Source of the DNA: DATMNI01 sp963817515
Lineage (GTDB): Bacteria > Acidobacteriota > Terriglobia > Bryobacterales > Bryobacteraceae
Reading direction: 5' to 3'
Assembly (NCBI GenBank): GCA_963817515.1
Contig: CAWFPJ010000040.1
Span: 1-64,000, forward strand
DNA length: 64,000 nt
Under the pieces are notes generated by a model. It was not told where the DNA came from and did no database searches. It saw nothing but the letters and a program-made list of their open reading frames with translations. Position numbers and translations under genes: made by a program. Below are positions 27,997 to 37,000 of this stretch, piece by piece. Positions within the stretch are counted from its first letter, which is position 1, and the number at the start of each line of letters is the position of its first letter.

Positions 27997-30365
27997 TGCT
28001 GATGACTAAGTATCGAAACTTGTCTGTTAAGCACAAGCTTCAACTGATCATCATGGCTACGGTGTCCGTGGCATTGCTTGCCTCCTGTGGAGCAATCCTG
28101 ACCTATGTCGAGTTCGAGCTTCGCGACGGTTCGCAGCACGATCTTAGCACTCTCGCGGTGGTATATGGTGCGAACGCAACGGCAGCGCTCACTTTTGGCG
28201 ATCAACGAGCTGCTGGTGAACTGCTGGCTAGCCTCGCTACGCAACGAGAGATAGCCTTGGCCGTGATTTATTCGGCAAACGGTGTCGCCATTGCCCACTA
28301 TCGTCGCAGCGACGCGGTGAATTCGACAATCCCGCGGAGCCGATCCGACGTAATATGGTTTGAAGCCGACCGTCTCAAAATGTTCCAGCAGATCTTGTTG
28401 GACAAACAGCCCGTCGGCGTCATCTATCTGGAGGCGGACTTAGACGATGCGCATCGCCGGCTCAGGCGCTCGGGGGCGGTCCTGCTAGTGATTCTGCTAG
28501 GCGCTTCCGGGCTGGCGTTCTTACTCGCAAGCAGGCTTCAGCGTTCCGTATCGCAGCCGATACACCATTTGGCCGAAACGGCGCAGCTGGTTTCTGTCCA
28601 CAAAGACTTCACGACGCGGGCCAAAAAGACGGCTGAAGACGACCTGGGGCAGCTCACCGATACCTTTAACGGCATGTTAGGCGAGATTGAGCGCCGGGAT
28701 GCTGAACTGCTGGCCCATCAGGACCATCTGGAACACGAGGTCGCCAGGCGCACGGCGGATCTGGTCGTATTAAAAGACAAAGCGGAGTCCGCCAACAAGG
28801 CAAAGAGTGAGTTCCTGGCCAATATGAGTCATGAGATCCGCACTCCGATGAACGGCATCATCGGAATGACCGAACTCGCTATGGATACCGACCTTTCCGA
28901 CGAACAACGCGATTATCTGAAGACCGTACAGACTTCCGGCGAGTCGTTGCTGAACATCATTAATGACATTTTGGACTTTTCGAAGATTGAGGCTGGAAAG
29001 TTCTCTTTAGACGTGGCTGAATTCAATCTTGACGACGTACTTCAAGATACCATTCGGGTTGTCGCCGTCCAAGCTCAGGCGAAAGGGTTGGAGTTACTGT
29101 ATGACAATCAGTCGGCGCTGCCGGAACTCGTCGTCGGGGACGCCGGCAGAATCCGCCAGATCATCGTCAACTTACTCGGCAACGCGGTGAAGTTTACCGT
29201 ATCCGGGGAAGTAACGTTGGGCGTGTGCGAGGTGCGACTACAAGAGAACACTCTCACCGTGCACTTCGCCGTCTCTGACACGGGCATTGGAATCTCGAAG
29301 GAGTGGAAGGAGCAGATATTCGAGGCGTTTGTACAGGCGGACGGCTCGAACACCAGACGCTACGGCGGCACGGGTCTCGGCTTGGCAATCTGCTCAAGGT
29401 TGGTGGGGCTGATGGCCGGGCGCATTTGGGTCGATAGCGAGCCCGGACAAGGAAGCGTTTTTCACTTCACCGCGAACTTCGGAGTTCCGGTTTCAGGTCG
29501 AAGTGACGTTCCTGCTTCGGATGCAGGGGTGTTGCAAGGCCTTGAAGTGCTGGTAGTGGATGACAATGCAACCAACCGCCGAATACTGAGGGAGACCTTG
29601 CTCAAATGGGGAATGAAGCCGACGCTCTCCGATTCGGGAGCAAGGGCCCTGGATATTCTGCGACGTCGCGCCAACCTTGGAGAGAAGTTCGACGTGGTGC
29701 TGCTGGATGGCCAGATGCCTGACATGGACGGTTTTGCGGTTGCCCGAACTATTCAAGAAGATCCCGATCTGGCCGGCCCAAGGATCATGATGCTGAGTTC
29801 GGTGGATGTGCCGTCGGCGCTGCGTATAAAAGAGATGGGCCTGGCTGACTACGTAGTGAAACCTGTCACTCGCGCAAATCTACTCAGGGCCATCCTGAAA
29901 GTCGTCGGCAAGCGGCAGCAGACAGGCATTCGGGCGTCCCGTCCGGTCCCATTGGTTTCTGGCAAGCCGCTTCTCATATTGGTGGCGGAAGACAATCCGG
30001 TCAACCAACAGGTGGCGGCGTTGATCTTGAAGAAGGAGGGCCATTCCGTTGTCTTGGTCTCGAACGGCGCTGAGGCCGTTGATGCGTCTGCTCTGGAACC
30101 GTTCGATCTGATTCTCATGGACGTACAGATGCCTGTGATGGACGGCTATGAAGCCACCCGCGCTATTCGCCAGCGCGAGGAACGAACCCACCGGCATACC
30201 CCTATCGTTGCGCTCACCGCTCACGCGATGAAGGGTGAACGTGAGACCTGCGTTGAGGCCGGAATGGACGATTATCTGAGCAAGCCAATCCGAACCCGAG
30301 ACTTGCATGAGATGGTGGCCCGCTGGAGCGGACAGAATATTCTGGGGCCCAACACGACGAAATGA
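27993..30365 (+). CDS. CHASE8 hybrid sensor histidine kinase with two receiver domains
   Basis: A 790-residue inner-membrane kinase. Order: TM1 (about 15-38), a periplasmic CHASE8-like domain (NATAALTFGD at 61-70, then AVIYSANGVAI), TM2 (about 161-180), HAMP (182-235), HisKA with the phospho-accepting His280 (NMSHEIRTPMNG), HATPase with the N box (NLLGNAVKF) and G boxes (DTGIGIS, GGTGLGLAI), receiver 1 with Asp572 (LLDGQMPDMDG) and receiver 2 with Asp710 (LMDVQMPVMDG). There is no C-terminal HPt domain and no response regulator nearby, so the output partner must be elsewhere. CHASE8 is also the sensor of YfiN, the natural partner of YfiR, which supports direct control by the protein encoded just upstream. 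Confidence 0.93.
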   Translation: MMLMTKYRNLSVKHKLQLIIMATVSVALLASCGAILTYVEFELRDGSQHDLSTLAVVYGANATAALTFGDQRAAGELLASLATQREIALAVIYSANGVAIAHYRRSDAVNSTIPRSRSDVIWFEADRLKMFQQILLDKQPVGVIYLEADLDDAHRRLRRSGAVLLVILLGASGLAFLLASRLQRSVSQPIHHLAETAQLVSVHKDFTTRAKKTAEDDLGQLTDTFNGMLGEIERRDAELLAHQDHLEHEVARRTADLVVLKDKAESANKAKSEFLANMSHEIRTPMNGIIGMTELAMDTDLSDEQRDYLKTVQTSGESLLNIINDILDFSKIEAGKFSLDVAEFNLDDVLQDTIRVVAVQAQAKGLELLYDNQSALPELVVGDAGRIRQIIVNLLGNAVKFTVSGEVTLGVCEVRLQENTLTVHFAVSDTGIGISKEWKEQIFEAFVQADGSNTRRYGGTGLGLAICSRLVGLMAGRIWVDSEPGQGSVFHFTANFGVPVSGRSDVPASDAGVLQGLEVLVVDDNATNRRILRETLLKWGMKPTLSDSGARALDILRRRANLGEKFDVVLLDGQMPDMDGFAVARTIQEDPDLAGPRIMMLSSVDVPSALRIKEMGLADYVVKPVTRANLLRAILKVVGKRQQTGIRASRPVPLVSGKPLLILVAEDNPVNQQVAALILKKEGHSVVLVSNGAEAVDASALEPFDLILMDVQMPVMDGYEATRAIRQREERTHRHTPIVALTAHAMKGERETCVEAGMDDYLSKPIRTRDLHEMVARWSGQNILGPNTTK

Positions 30366-30447
30366 CGCCCTCCTACGGGCCGCAGACGGGATTTGCGTTC
30401 GGCACCGGTATAGGCCAGTGGAGTGCTCAGGAACAGCAGGAGCGAGA

Positions 30448-30648
30448 ATGCCTAAACACGATCACCACAAAGCAGCCCAGCACCACGAAGAAGCCGCCAA
30501 AGCACATCGGAAAGCCGCAGAGGCGCATGAACAGGGCGACCAGGAGCAGGCGACCCAGCATTCACAGTTAGCAAACGAGCATTCCACCAAGGCTCACGAG
30601 GCGTCCAACAGCGCGCACCAGAAGTCCAAGGGACCGAAAACTCTCTGA
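30448..30648 (+). CDS. Small His/Ala/Glu-rich helical protein
   Basis: A 66-residue hydrophilic protein starting MPKHDHHKAAQHHEEAA. AGGAG lies five bases before the ATG at 30448, which decides this start; the frame opens earlier at 30307 inside the kinase gene. The sequence is built of short heptad-like units (AAKAHRKAAEAHEQ, then QATQHSQLANEHSTKAHEAS), so it should be a single helix or coiled coil. Similar small His-rich proteins occur in several soil bacteria without a firm function; stress or metal binding is only a guess. It lies 82 bases after the kinase, with its own ribosome-binding site. Confidence 0.7.
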   Translation: MPKHDHHKAAQHHEEAAKAHRKAAEAHEQGDQEQATQHSQLANEHSTKAHEASNSAHQKSKGPKTL

Positions 30649-30870
30649 CTCCAACCGGTAGACGACAGCAAGGCAAGCACTTCGTGCGAAGTATTACCGA
30701 CTACTTAATAACAGCGGTGTGAATTGCACATCGCCATGCTTTTTGACCTTTGACGCCCCACAGGGCGCCGGCATAAGCTGGCGATATGGCACGCCGGATC
30801 AGGCTGCTGTGAAATCGGCGGGTTGAGTGCCGTGCATTCATTCATCCCGCCTCAGATCGGATAAAGATAG

Positions 30871-31257
30871 ATGGACAATCAGAACCTTGGCCGAGTAATC
30901 GGTTGCGAAGCAGAAATGGCTTTTGGGCAGAGAGTACCTGGAGAGCGCGCCATTGATATCCTTGACCGGCTCTGTAAGGGACGCGGGGGAAGCGTTGAAT
31001 GGGAGGCGGTGGATCTGGAAAATCTAAGCCAGACACAACCGGAATATCTGTACTATACGGATCCCAGTCCCAAGGCGGCTCTGGGAATGCTAATGGTGGA
31101 GGCGTTTGCTCCGAAGGGACTGGCGGATTTGCCCAAATATGCCGGTGTCCTTGTATCGGATGTGACGCGTGCGCAAGCCAAAGAAGCCGGAGAGGCGTTG
31201 GATGTCTGGTGGTCTGAAGTCCAGAGGCCCTTCGCCAAACGATACGGCTTCCGGTAA
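30871..31257 (+). CDS. Hypothetical protein, 128 residues
   Basis: I do not recognise this protein. It is soluble, without signal or membrane segment, and mixed alpha/beta in appearance: ERAIDILDRLCKGRGG, then EYLYYTDPSPKAALGMLMVEAF and a C-terminal helix EALDVWWSEVQRPFAKRYGF. The start context is weak (GGAT about 12 bases upstream). Coding potential is supported by balanced composition and by the lack of a better frame here. It is convergent with the PQQ dehydrogenase gene. The 222 bases before it hold only small hairpin-forming repeats (a GCAC/GTGC pair near 30690). Confidence 0.55.
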   Translation: MDNQNLGRVIGCEAEMAFGQRVPGERAIDILDRLCKGRGGSVEWEAVDLENLSQTQPEYLYYTDPSPKAALGMLMVEAFAPKGLADLPKYAGVLVSDVTRAQAKEAGEALDVWWSEVQRPFAKRYGFR

Positions 31258-31311
31258 TCGTCGCGGTCAGTGCGTCTTGTTACCTCCGTACGCCCAGAGA
31301 GATCAACTGGG

Positions 31312-33297
31312 TCATTTGACTTCGGCACCGCCGTGAAAGCCGGTAGACGCGCCGGGTTCGAACAGGCGGAAGACGTAGAGCGTGGCGCCGGAGCGGTAGT
31401 TGCGCATCCACGGAGCGCCGGCGCCGGTGAAGCCGCCGACGGCACCGCTCATGCCGGAGGCGATGGCCACATACTGGCGGCCATCCAGGCGGAACGAGAT
31501 GGGCGCAGCGCGCATGCCGGAGCCGGTTTGGTAAGCCCATAACTGCGCGCCCGTTTCGGCATCGAAAGCCTGAAAGCTGCCTTCAGCATTCCCAGTGAAG
31601 AGCAGATTGCCGGCGGTGACCAGCATGCCCGCGCCCATGGGAGTGCGGGTTCTGACTTCCCATGCGGCTTCCCCGGAATCGGCGCGGATAGCCATCACCT
31701 TTCCATAGGCTTGGCCGGGAAGGTAGCGGAAACCGTTGGGGCCCGGCGGCAGACCTTTCTTCTTCGCCTCACTACCGTAGTTGTAAAAGAGAGCGCAGTT
31801 TTCGATCACCGGCAGATACACCAGGCGCGTCGAAGGTGAGTAGGCCATGGCGTTCCACTCTTTGCCACCAGCAGCGCCGGGACAGACTTCGACGCCTTCG
31901 TAGCTGGGGATCGCGCGGGGATTGATGGCAGGCCGGCCGGCGGCATCGAAGCCGGTGGTCCAGGTGGCGCGGACGAAGGGCTTGGCGTAGAGGAACGTGC
32001 CGTTAGCGCGATCCAGCGCGAACAGGTGGCCGTTGCGGTCGGCGTGCAGCAGCGCGTTGACGCGGCGGCCCTGCGCCGGGAGGCTGTCGGCGAAGACCAT
32101 CTCGTTTACGCCATCGTAGTCCCAGACATCGTGCGGTGTGAACTGGTAGGTCCAGACCAGCTTGCCGGTATCGGCATTGAGGGCGACCACGCTATTGCAA
32201 TAGAGATTGCGGCCCTGGCGGACATCGCCGTCGTAGTCGGGATTGGGATTGCCGGTGCCCCAATAGACGAGGTTGAGCGCCGCATCGTAGGAGCCGTTCA
32301 TCCAGGTGGCGCCGCCGCCGGTCTTCCAGGAATCCCCGGACCAGGTCTCGACGCCGGGCTCGCCCCCGGCTGGGACAGTGTAGAAGCGCCAGAGGCGTTT
32401 GCCGCTGTCCGCGTCGTAGGCGTCCAGGAATCCGCGCGAAGGATAATCGCCGCCGGCCATTCCAGTGATGATCTTGTTGCCGGCCACCAGGGGCGGGGAA
32501 GTAATGCTGATGTTGTCGTCCACCTTGCCTGCCTCCACATCCCAGCGAACACGGCCATCGCGCGCGCTGAGGGCCACTATGTGCGCGTCCAGCGTGCCCA
32601 GGTAGAGGGTGCCGCCGAGGATGGCGACACCACGGTTCACGGGGCCGCAACAGTATTTCAACTTTTCCGGAAGACTCCTCCGGTAATGCCACAGCTCAGC
32701 GCCGGTGCGGGCGTCGATGGCGAAAACGTGGTCCCAAGAGGTACTGAGGTAAAGGACGCCGTTGACGAAGAGGGGCGTGGCCTCCAGACCGTCGGGCGTG
32801 CCGGTCTGAAAGCTCCAGACGGGGACCAGGTTACGCACGTTGGCGCGGGTGATTTCCTGCAAGGGGCTGAAACGCTGGTTGCCGGAATCGCGGCCATACA
32901 TCAGCCACTGGCCGGGCTCTCGATCGGGATTCTTCAGGCTGTCCCACGTAACTTGAATCTCGGGCGCCGTCAGCGGGCTACTGGGCTGGATAGCGGAGGC
33001 GGCGAGGCTGCGCAGATGAGCGATCAGAGCCGCGCGGCCCGCGGCATCGATGCGATCCTCGAAGGCTGGCATGGTGCGGCCGCCCCCCGTCCCCGGGCGG
33101 CCATCACGGATAGCGCGATCCAATTGATCGTCGGCAATGGAGCGCTGCCACCGAGGATTGGTCAGATCGGGTCCGGAGCCGCCTTCGCCCGCGGCCCCGT
33201 GGCAGACGGCGCAATGCTGGCTGAAGAGCGACTGGCCCGGACCGGTTTGGGCGGCGGCGAGAGGGGTAAGAAGCAGAAGCAGAGCGATTGGTTTCAT
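31312..33297 (-). CDS. PQQ-dependent dehydrogenase with N-terminal cytochrome c domain
   Basis: A 661-residue periplasmic quinoprotein. The start at 33297 gives a clean Sec signal (MKPIALLLLLTPLAAAQ); the frame opens 87 bases earlier without support. Residues 20-105 form a cytochrome c domain with the haem motif CAVCH (Cys29, Cys32, His33) and the distal TMPAFEDRI. An eight-bladed PQQ propeller follows: W-motif repeats (FAIDARTGAELWHYR), the vicinal Cys216-Cys217 (KYCCGPVNRG) typical of quinoprotein alcohol dehydrogenases, and TPHDVWDYDG. In type II alcohol dehydrogenases the cytochrome is usually at the C-terminus, so the order is reversed. It probably oxidises an alcohol or sugar and passes electrons to its own haem. 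No PQQ synthesis genes are in the window. Confidence 0.9.
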   Translation of the reverse strand: MKPIALLLLLTPLAAAQTGPGQSLFSQHCAVCHGAAGEGGSGPDLTNPRWQRSIADDQLDRAIRDGRPGTGGGRTMPAFEDRIDAAGRAALIAHLRSLAASAIQPSSPLTAPEIQVTWDSLKNPDREPGQWLMYGRDSGNQRFSPLQEITRANVRNLVPVWSFQTGTPDGLEATPLFVNGVLYLSTSWDHVFAIDARTGAELWHYRRSLPEKLKYCCGPVNRGVAILGGTLYLGTLDAHIVALSARDGRVRWDVEAGKVDDNISITSPPLVAGNKIITGMAGGDYPSRGFLDAYDADSGKRLWRFYTVPAGGEPGVETWSGDSWKTGGGATWMNGSYDAALNLVYWGTGNPNPDYDGDVRQGRNLYCNSVVALNADTGKLVWTYQFTPHDVWDYDGVNEMVFADSLPAQGRRVNALLHADRNGHLFALDRANGTFLYAKPFVRATWTTGFDAAGRPAINPRAIPSYEGVEVCPGAAGGKEWNAMAYSPSTRLVYLPVIENCALFYNYGSEAKKKGLPPGPNGFRYLPGQAYGKVMAIRADSGEAAWEVRTRTPMGAGMLVTAGNLLFTGNAEGSFQAFDAETGAQLWAYQTGSGMRAAPISFRLDGRQYVAIASGMSGAVGGFTGAGAPWMRNYRSGATLYVFRLFEPGASTGFHGGAEVK

Positions 33298-33349
33298 AAG
33301 CCAACATCCAGGCGGCGCGGTCATGTCACGGGATTTTAGAAGCGCCAAG

Positions 33350-33898
33350 CTACAATGCCTTCCGGTAATGCACACAACGGTCAACCACTTCGAATTTTAG
33401 AGATTCGTGAACGCGCTGCGATACGTCGCTATCAATCCACGTATCCGAAGCCATCTCGATGCAGCCTTGGCCCCGTACCCAGTCTTCCGCCGCAAGCAGC
33501 AACTGAGTGGCTCCGCCCTGTCTCCGGTAGCCTTCCAGAACGAACCATCCTTCCAGAAATCCCACGGGTTGCCGTGTGTCACACCCGTCGGCATGCGAAC
33601 GCAAACCTACCTCGATGAAACCGGCAAGAACTCCGCCGGCTGTCTCTCCGGTAACACGCTCCGACCGTGTTACCTTTCCTTTGGAGCAGGCCGCTGCGCC
33701 AGAGGCGCAATGCCGCCCTGCCAAGGGCTCCGCGACGAAAATGATTAGCGGCATGGTTCCGGTTGGCGTACCGGCAAGGAGTGGCGCAATTTCCTTGGCA
33801 TACTCCGCCGCTGGTGCCTCTGGCCAAAGCGCCTCATACATGCGCGACAACTCGTCACAGTCTGAAGAGATAGCACGCCTGACCTTAAAGTTCTTCAT
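33350..33898 (-). CDS. AAC(6')-like GNAT acetyltransferase with an internal insertion
   Basis: A 182-residue GNAT-fold acetyltransferase resembling aminoglycoside 6'-N-acetyltransferases: KVRRAISSDCDELSRMYEALWP at the N-terminus, FIEVGLRSHADGCDT, the acetyl-CoA strand and loop FLEGWFVLEGYRRQGGATQLLLAAEDW, and the C-terminal block MASDTWIDSDVSQRVHESLKF. The start could also be the ATG at 33949; neither has a good ribosome-binding site. Between FVAEP and LAGFIEV, where relatives have only a few residues, about 30 extra residues (GRHCASGAAACSKGK to GETAGG) are encoded by palindromic DNA (see 33650-33709). They would fall in a beta-hairpin before the CoA site. Activity on aminoglycosides is not shown and should not be assumed. 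Confidence 0.8.
   Translation of the reverse strand: MKNFKVRRAISSDCDELSRMYEALWPEAPAAEYAKEIAPLLAGTPTGTMPLIIFVAEPLAGRHCASGAAACSKGKVTRSERVTGETAGGVLAGFIEVGLRSHADGCDTRQPVGFLEGWFVLEGYRRQGGATQLLLAAEDWVRGQGCIEMASDTWIDSDVSQRVHESLKFEVVDRCVHYRKAL
33650..33709. repeat. Palindromic element inside the GNAT gene
   Basis: Two adjacent perfect inverted repeats: GGTAACACG (33650-33658) with CGTGTTACC (33666-33674) around a 7-base loop, and TGCGCC (33695-33700) with GGCGCA (33704-33709) around AGA. They match the stretch of the acetyltransferase that has no counterpart in relatives. This suggests a REP-like or RPE-like mobile palindromic sequence inserted without breaking the frame. Confidence 0.55.
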
Positions 33899-34039
33899 GC
33901 CCAATTGAAGCCGATGATACCCCAAGCGCACTGGATTTGGAGTAGGCATTACTCTATTGGATCGTCAAGCCCTTTCGTGAGGGAGGTCAACAACTCTTGA
34001 GCAGATCTTTCGATAGGCCGCCTACTGACTTTAATTTCG

Positions 34040-34068
34040 TTGACCGCACAATCCGTCTGCTGTATAGT
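34040..34068 (+). promoter_or_regulatory. Sigma-70-type promoter of the 34081 receptor
   Basis: TTGACC (34040-34045), a 17-base spacer and TATAGT (34063-34068). Transcription should begin near 34075, leaving only about six bases before the ATG at 34081, so the transcript is almost leaderless. This also decides the start against the earlier in-frame codon at 33997. Confidence 0.65.
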
Positions 34069-34080
34069 AGCCGTACTTCG

Positions 34081-37000
34081 ATGAGAACCCCTTTACTTGC
34101 TTTACTGGGGATCGGTGTTTTCTGTTCGGTCGGGGCCGCGCAGACCATCACCGCATCCATTACGGGAACGGCCACTGACCCAGCGGGCGCCGCCATTCCT
34201 AACGCCAAAATCGCTGCCACCAACACCGGTACCGGTGTGCCGTACTCAGCCACAACCAATGCGGCGGGAGTCTATAATCTGCCGTTTCTACCTGTCGGCA
34301 ACTACAACATCGTGGCGGAGAACCAGGGCTTCAAGCGGACGTCGGTGGGCCCGTTCAGCCTGGAAGTCAACCAGATCGCGCGCGTCGATTTTAAAATGGA
34401 AATCGGCGAGTTGACACAGACTGTGGAAGTCACCGGCGCCGCACCGATTCTGCAAACCGAATCCACTGCCACCGGCGACGCGATAGACTCCGCCAAGCTC
34501 ACCTCGATCCCGCTCAACGGCCGCAACTTCGCCACCCTCACGCTGCTCATCCCCGGCGCCATCAGCACGTCGCCTACTGTGATGAGCACCTCCGCCCGCT
34601 TCCAGAGCAGCGGCAGCCGCCCGCAGGTGAACGGCAACCGCGAGCAGACCAACAATTTCCTCCTGGATGGCGTCGAGACCGGCGAAACCGTCGGCAACCG
34701 CATCGGCTACCAGCCCAACGTCGACGCGCTGGAGGAAGTGAAGGTGATCACCGGCAACGGCGGCGGCGAATACGGAAACGTTGGAGGGGCCAGCGTGGTG
34801 ATGACGCTCAAGAGCGGAACCAACCAACTGCACGGCAACGTCTTCGAGTTCCTCCGCAATGACAAACTGGACGCCAACGGCTACTTCGGCAACCGTGCGG
34901 GCGCCCAGCGCAATGCCTTCCGACGTAACATTTTCGGCGGCACTGTGGGCGGCCCCATCAAGAAGAACAAAGCATTTTTCTTCATGGACTACGAGGGCAC
35001 GGAGCAGCGGACCTCCGGTCCCGCTACCGCCAGCGTGGCGCCGCAGGACTGGCGCACCGGCAACCTCTCGCAGTTCCTCACCCAGAACCAGGTGGTCAAA
35101 GATCCGCTGAACAACACGCCATTCCCCGGCAACATCGTGCCGGCTGCCCGCATCACCAATCCGGTCGCACTCAAGTTATTCAGCAGTTCCGACTTCTATC
35201 CGCTGCCCAACAACCCCGGCACCGGAGCCCTGGGCGTCACCAACAACTACATTGCTTCCCAGTCCAGCCAAATCTCCAACCATCAGGCCGACGCCAAAGT
35301 CGATTACCGCCTCACCGACAACGACGCCATCTCGGGACGCTGGTCGATTGGCCGTTACACCTTCCTCGGTTCGGGCGCCGCCCTGCCGGTGCTGATGACT
35401 ACAGGTACGGACGGCCCCACCACCAGCGCCGTAGTCACGTGGACTCGAACCTATAGTCCCCGCCTGGTCAATGAATCCCGTGTCTCCTACAGCCGCACGG
35501 GTGTCGCCGATCAGACTCTGGACTGGTCTGGCAAACTCGGCGCCGACGGCAACTCCAAGTTCGGCATTGCCGGCGGCCAGCCCATTCCCGGCCTCAGCGG
35601 TATCACTCTCGGCGGCGGCCTGACCGCCATCGGCGCCGGCGCCAGCATTGCCGATTCCAAGCAGAATAATTACCAGGCTCAGACGCACTTCACCTATCAG
35701 GCTTCCGCCCACCTTCTGAAGTTCGGCGGCCAGCTCTTCCGCGTCCAGCAGAACCACTACTACGCCGGCAACAACGGCGCTCTCGGCCTCTTCACTTATT
35801 CCGGCGGTTACACCGGTCTGGACTATGGCGACTTCCTGCTCAACCAGCTTTCCGCCAAAGGCCGCGGCGCCGTCACTGGGAAATGGGGACATCGCCACTG
35901 GCGCAACGCCGTCTACTTCCAGGACGATTGGAAAGCGCGCCACAACCTGACCATCAACCTTGGCATGCGCTGGGAGTACATCTCGCCCCTGTATGAGGTC
36001 GCCGACCGCCAGGTGAACATCAACACTTACACCGGCGCGCTTATCTACCCCGGCAAGAGCGACTACGGGCGCGGCCTGTACAAGCCCTATTACAAGCAGT
36101 TCATGCCGACTGTTGGCTTCGCCTGGACGCCGGACCTTTTCAAGAGCAAGCTGGTGGTCCGCGCCGGGTACCGTTTCTCCAGCTTCCTCGAAGGCACTGG
36201 CGCCAATCTCCGCCTGCCGCTCAACCCGCCTTTCTTCATCGAGTCCAACGTCAACTACGACGCCCGTACACCGGGCGACATCCGCACCGGCTTCTCGGAC
36301 GTGATCGGCGCGGGCGACCTGACCGGTCCCCGTACCGGCTCCGCGCCGTTCTACCAGGCGCGCGCCTGGGATCTGGACCTCCGCCCGCAGTTCACCAATC
36401 AGTTCAACCTCTCGGTGGAATATCAGTTGGCGCGCGCGACCTCGCTCTCGGTCGGGTACGTCGGCAACCGCGCGACCCACTTGATCGTGCCTCACGAAGC
36501 CAACCAGCCGCTGCCCGGCACCGGGCCGTTCGCCACCTGGACGCCGCTCAATGACCGCAGGCCGCTGGCCCAGGCGCTGCCCAACGTCGGCAATATTGCG
36601 CTGACGGAATCGAGCGGCACCAGCCACTACAACTCACTTCAGATGATGCTGCGCCACAAGGCATCCGGCGGTCTCGAACTGATTGCCGCGTACACTTTTT
36701 CCAAGACGCTGACCGACAACCTGGGCTACTACGGCTGCGCGGCCGTGAACTCGGACGGCGCGTATTGGCAGAACGCCTACGACCGCCATGCAAATTTCGG
36801 ACCCGCCTGCTTTGATGCTGCCCAGAATGCCTCCGTGGGCGGCCTGTGGACGGTGCCGTTGGGCAAGGGCCAGAAGTTCGGCCCCAGCATGAGCAAGTTG
36901 GCAGACGTGATTTTCGGCGGATGGAACGCCAACTACTTCGTGACCGCGCATTCCGGCTTCCCGGTGACCATTACCGCCAGCGCCGCCCAGAACAACACCG

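Noticed and set aside
31312..33297. PQQ dehydrogenase start at 33384
   Set aside because: The extra 29 residues are not signal-like and approach the acetyltransferase gene; the ATG at 33297 begins a clean signal peptide.
32026..33339. Plus-strand open frame of 437 codons
   Set aside because: Antisense to the PQQ dehydrogenase, whose motifs are unmistakable.
33350..33898. Calling the GNAT protein an antibiotic-resistance gene
   Set aside because: Similarity to AAC(6') enzymes is limited to the fold motifs and the gene carries an unusual insert; there is no evidence of drug modification.
35176..36627. Minus-strand open frame of 483 codons inside the 34081 receptor
   Set aside because: It is antisense to a clear receptor; long antisense frames are expected in GC-rich coding DNA. 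Its translation has no family motifs.
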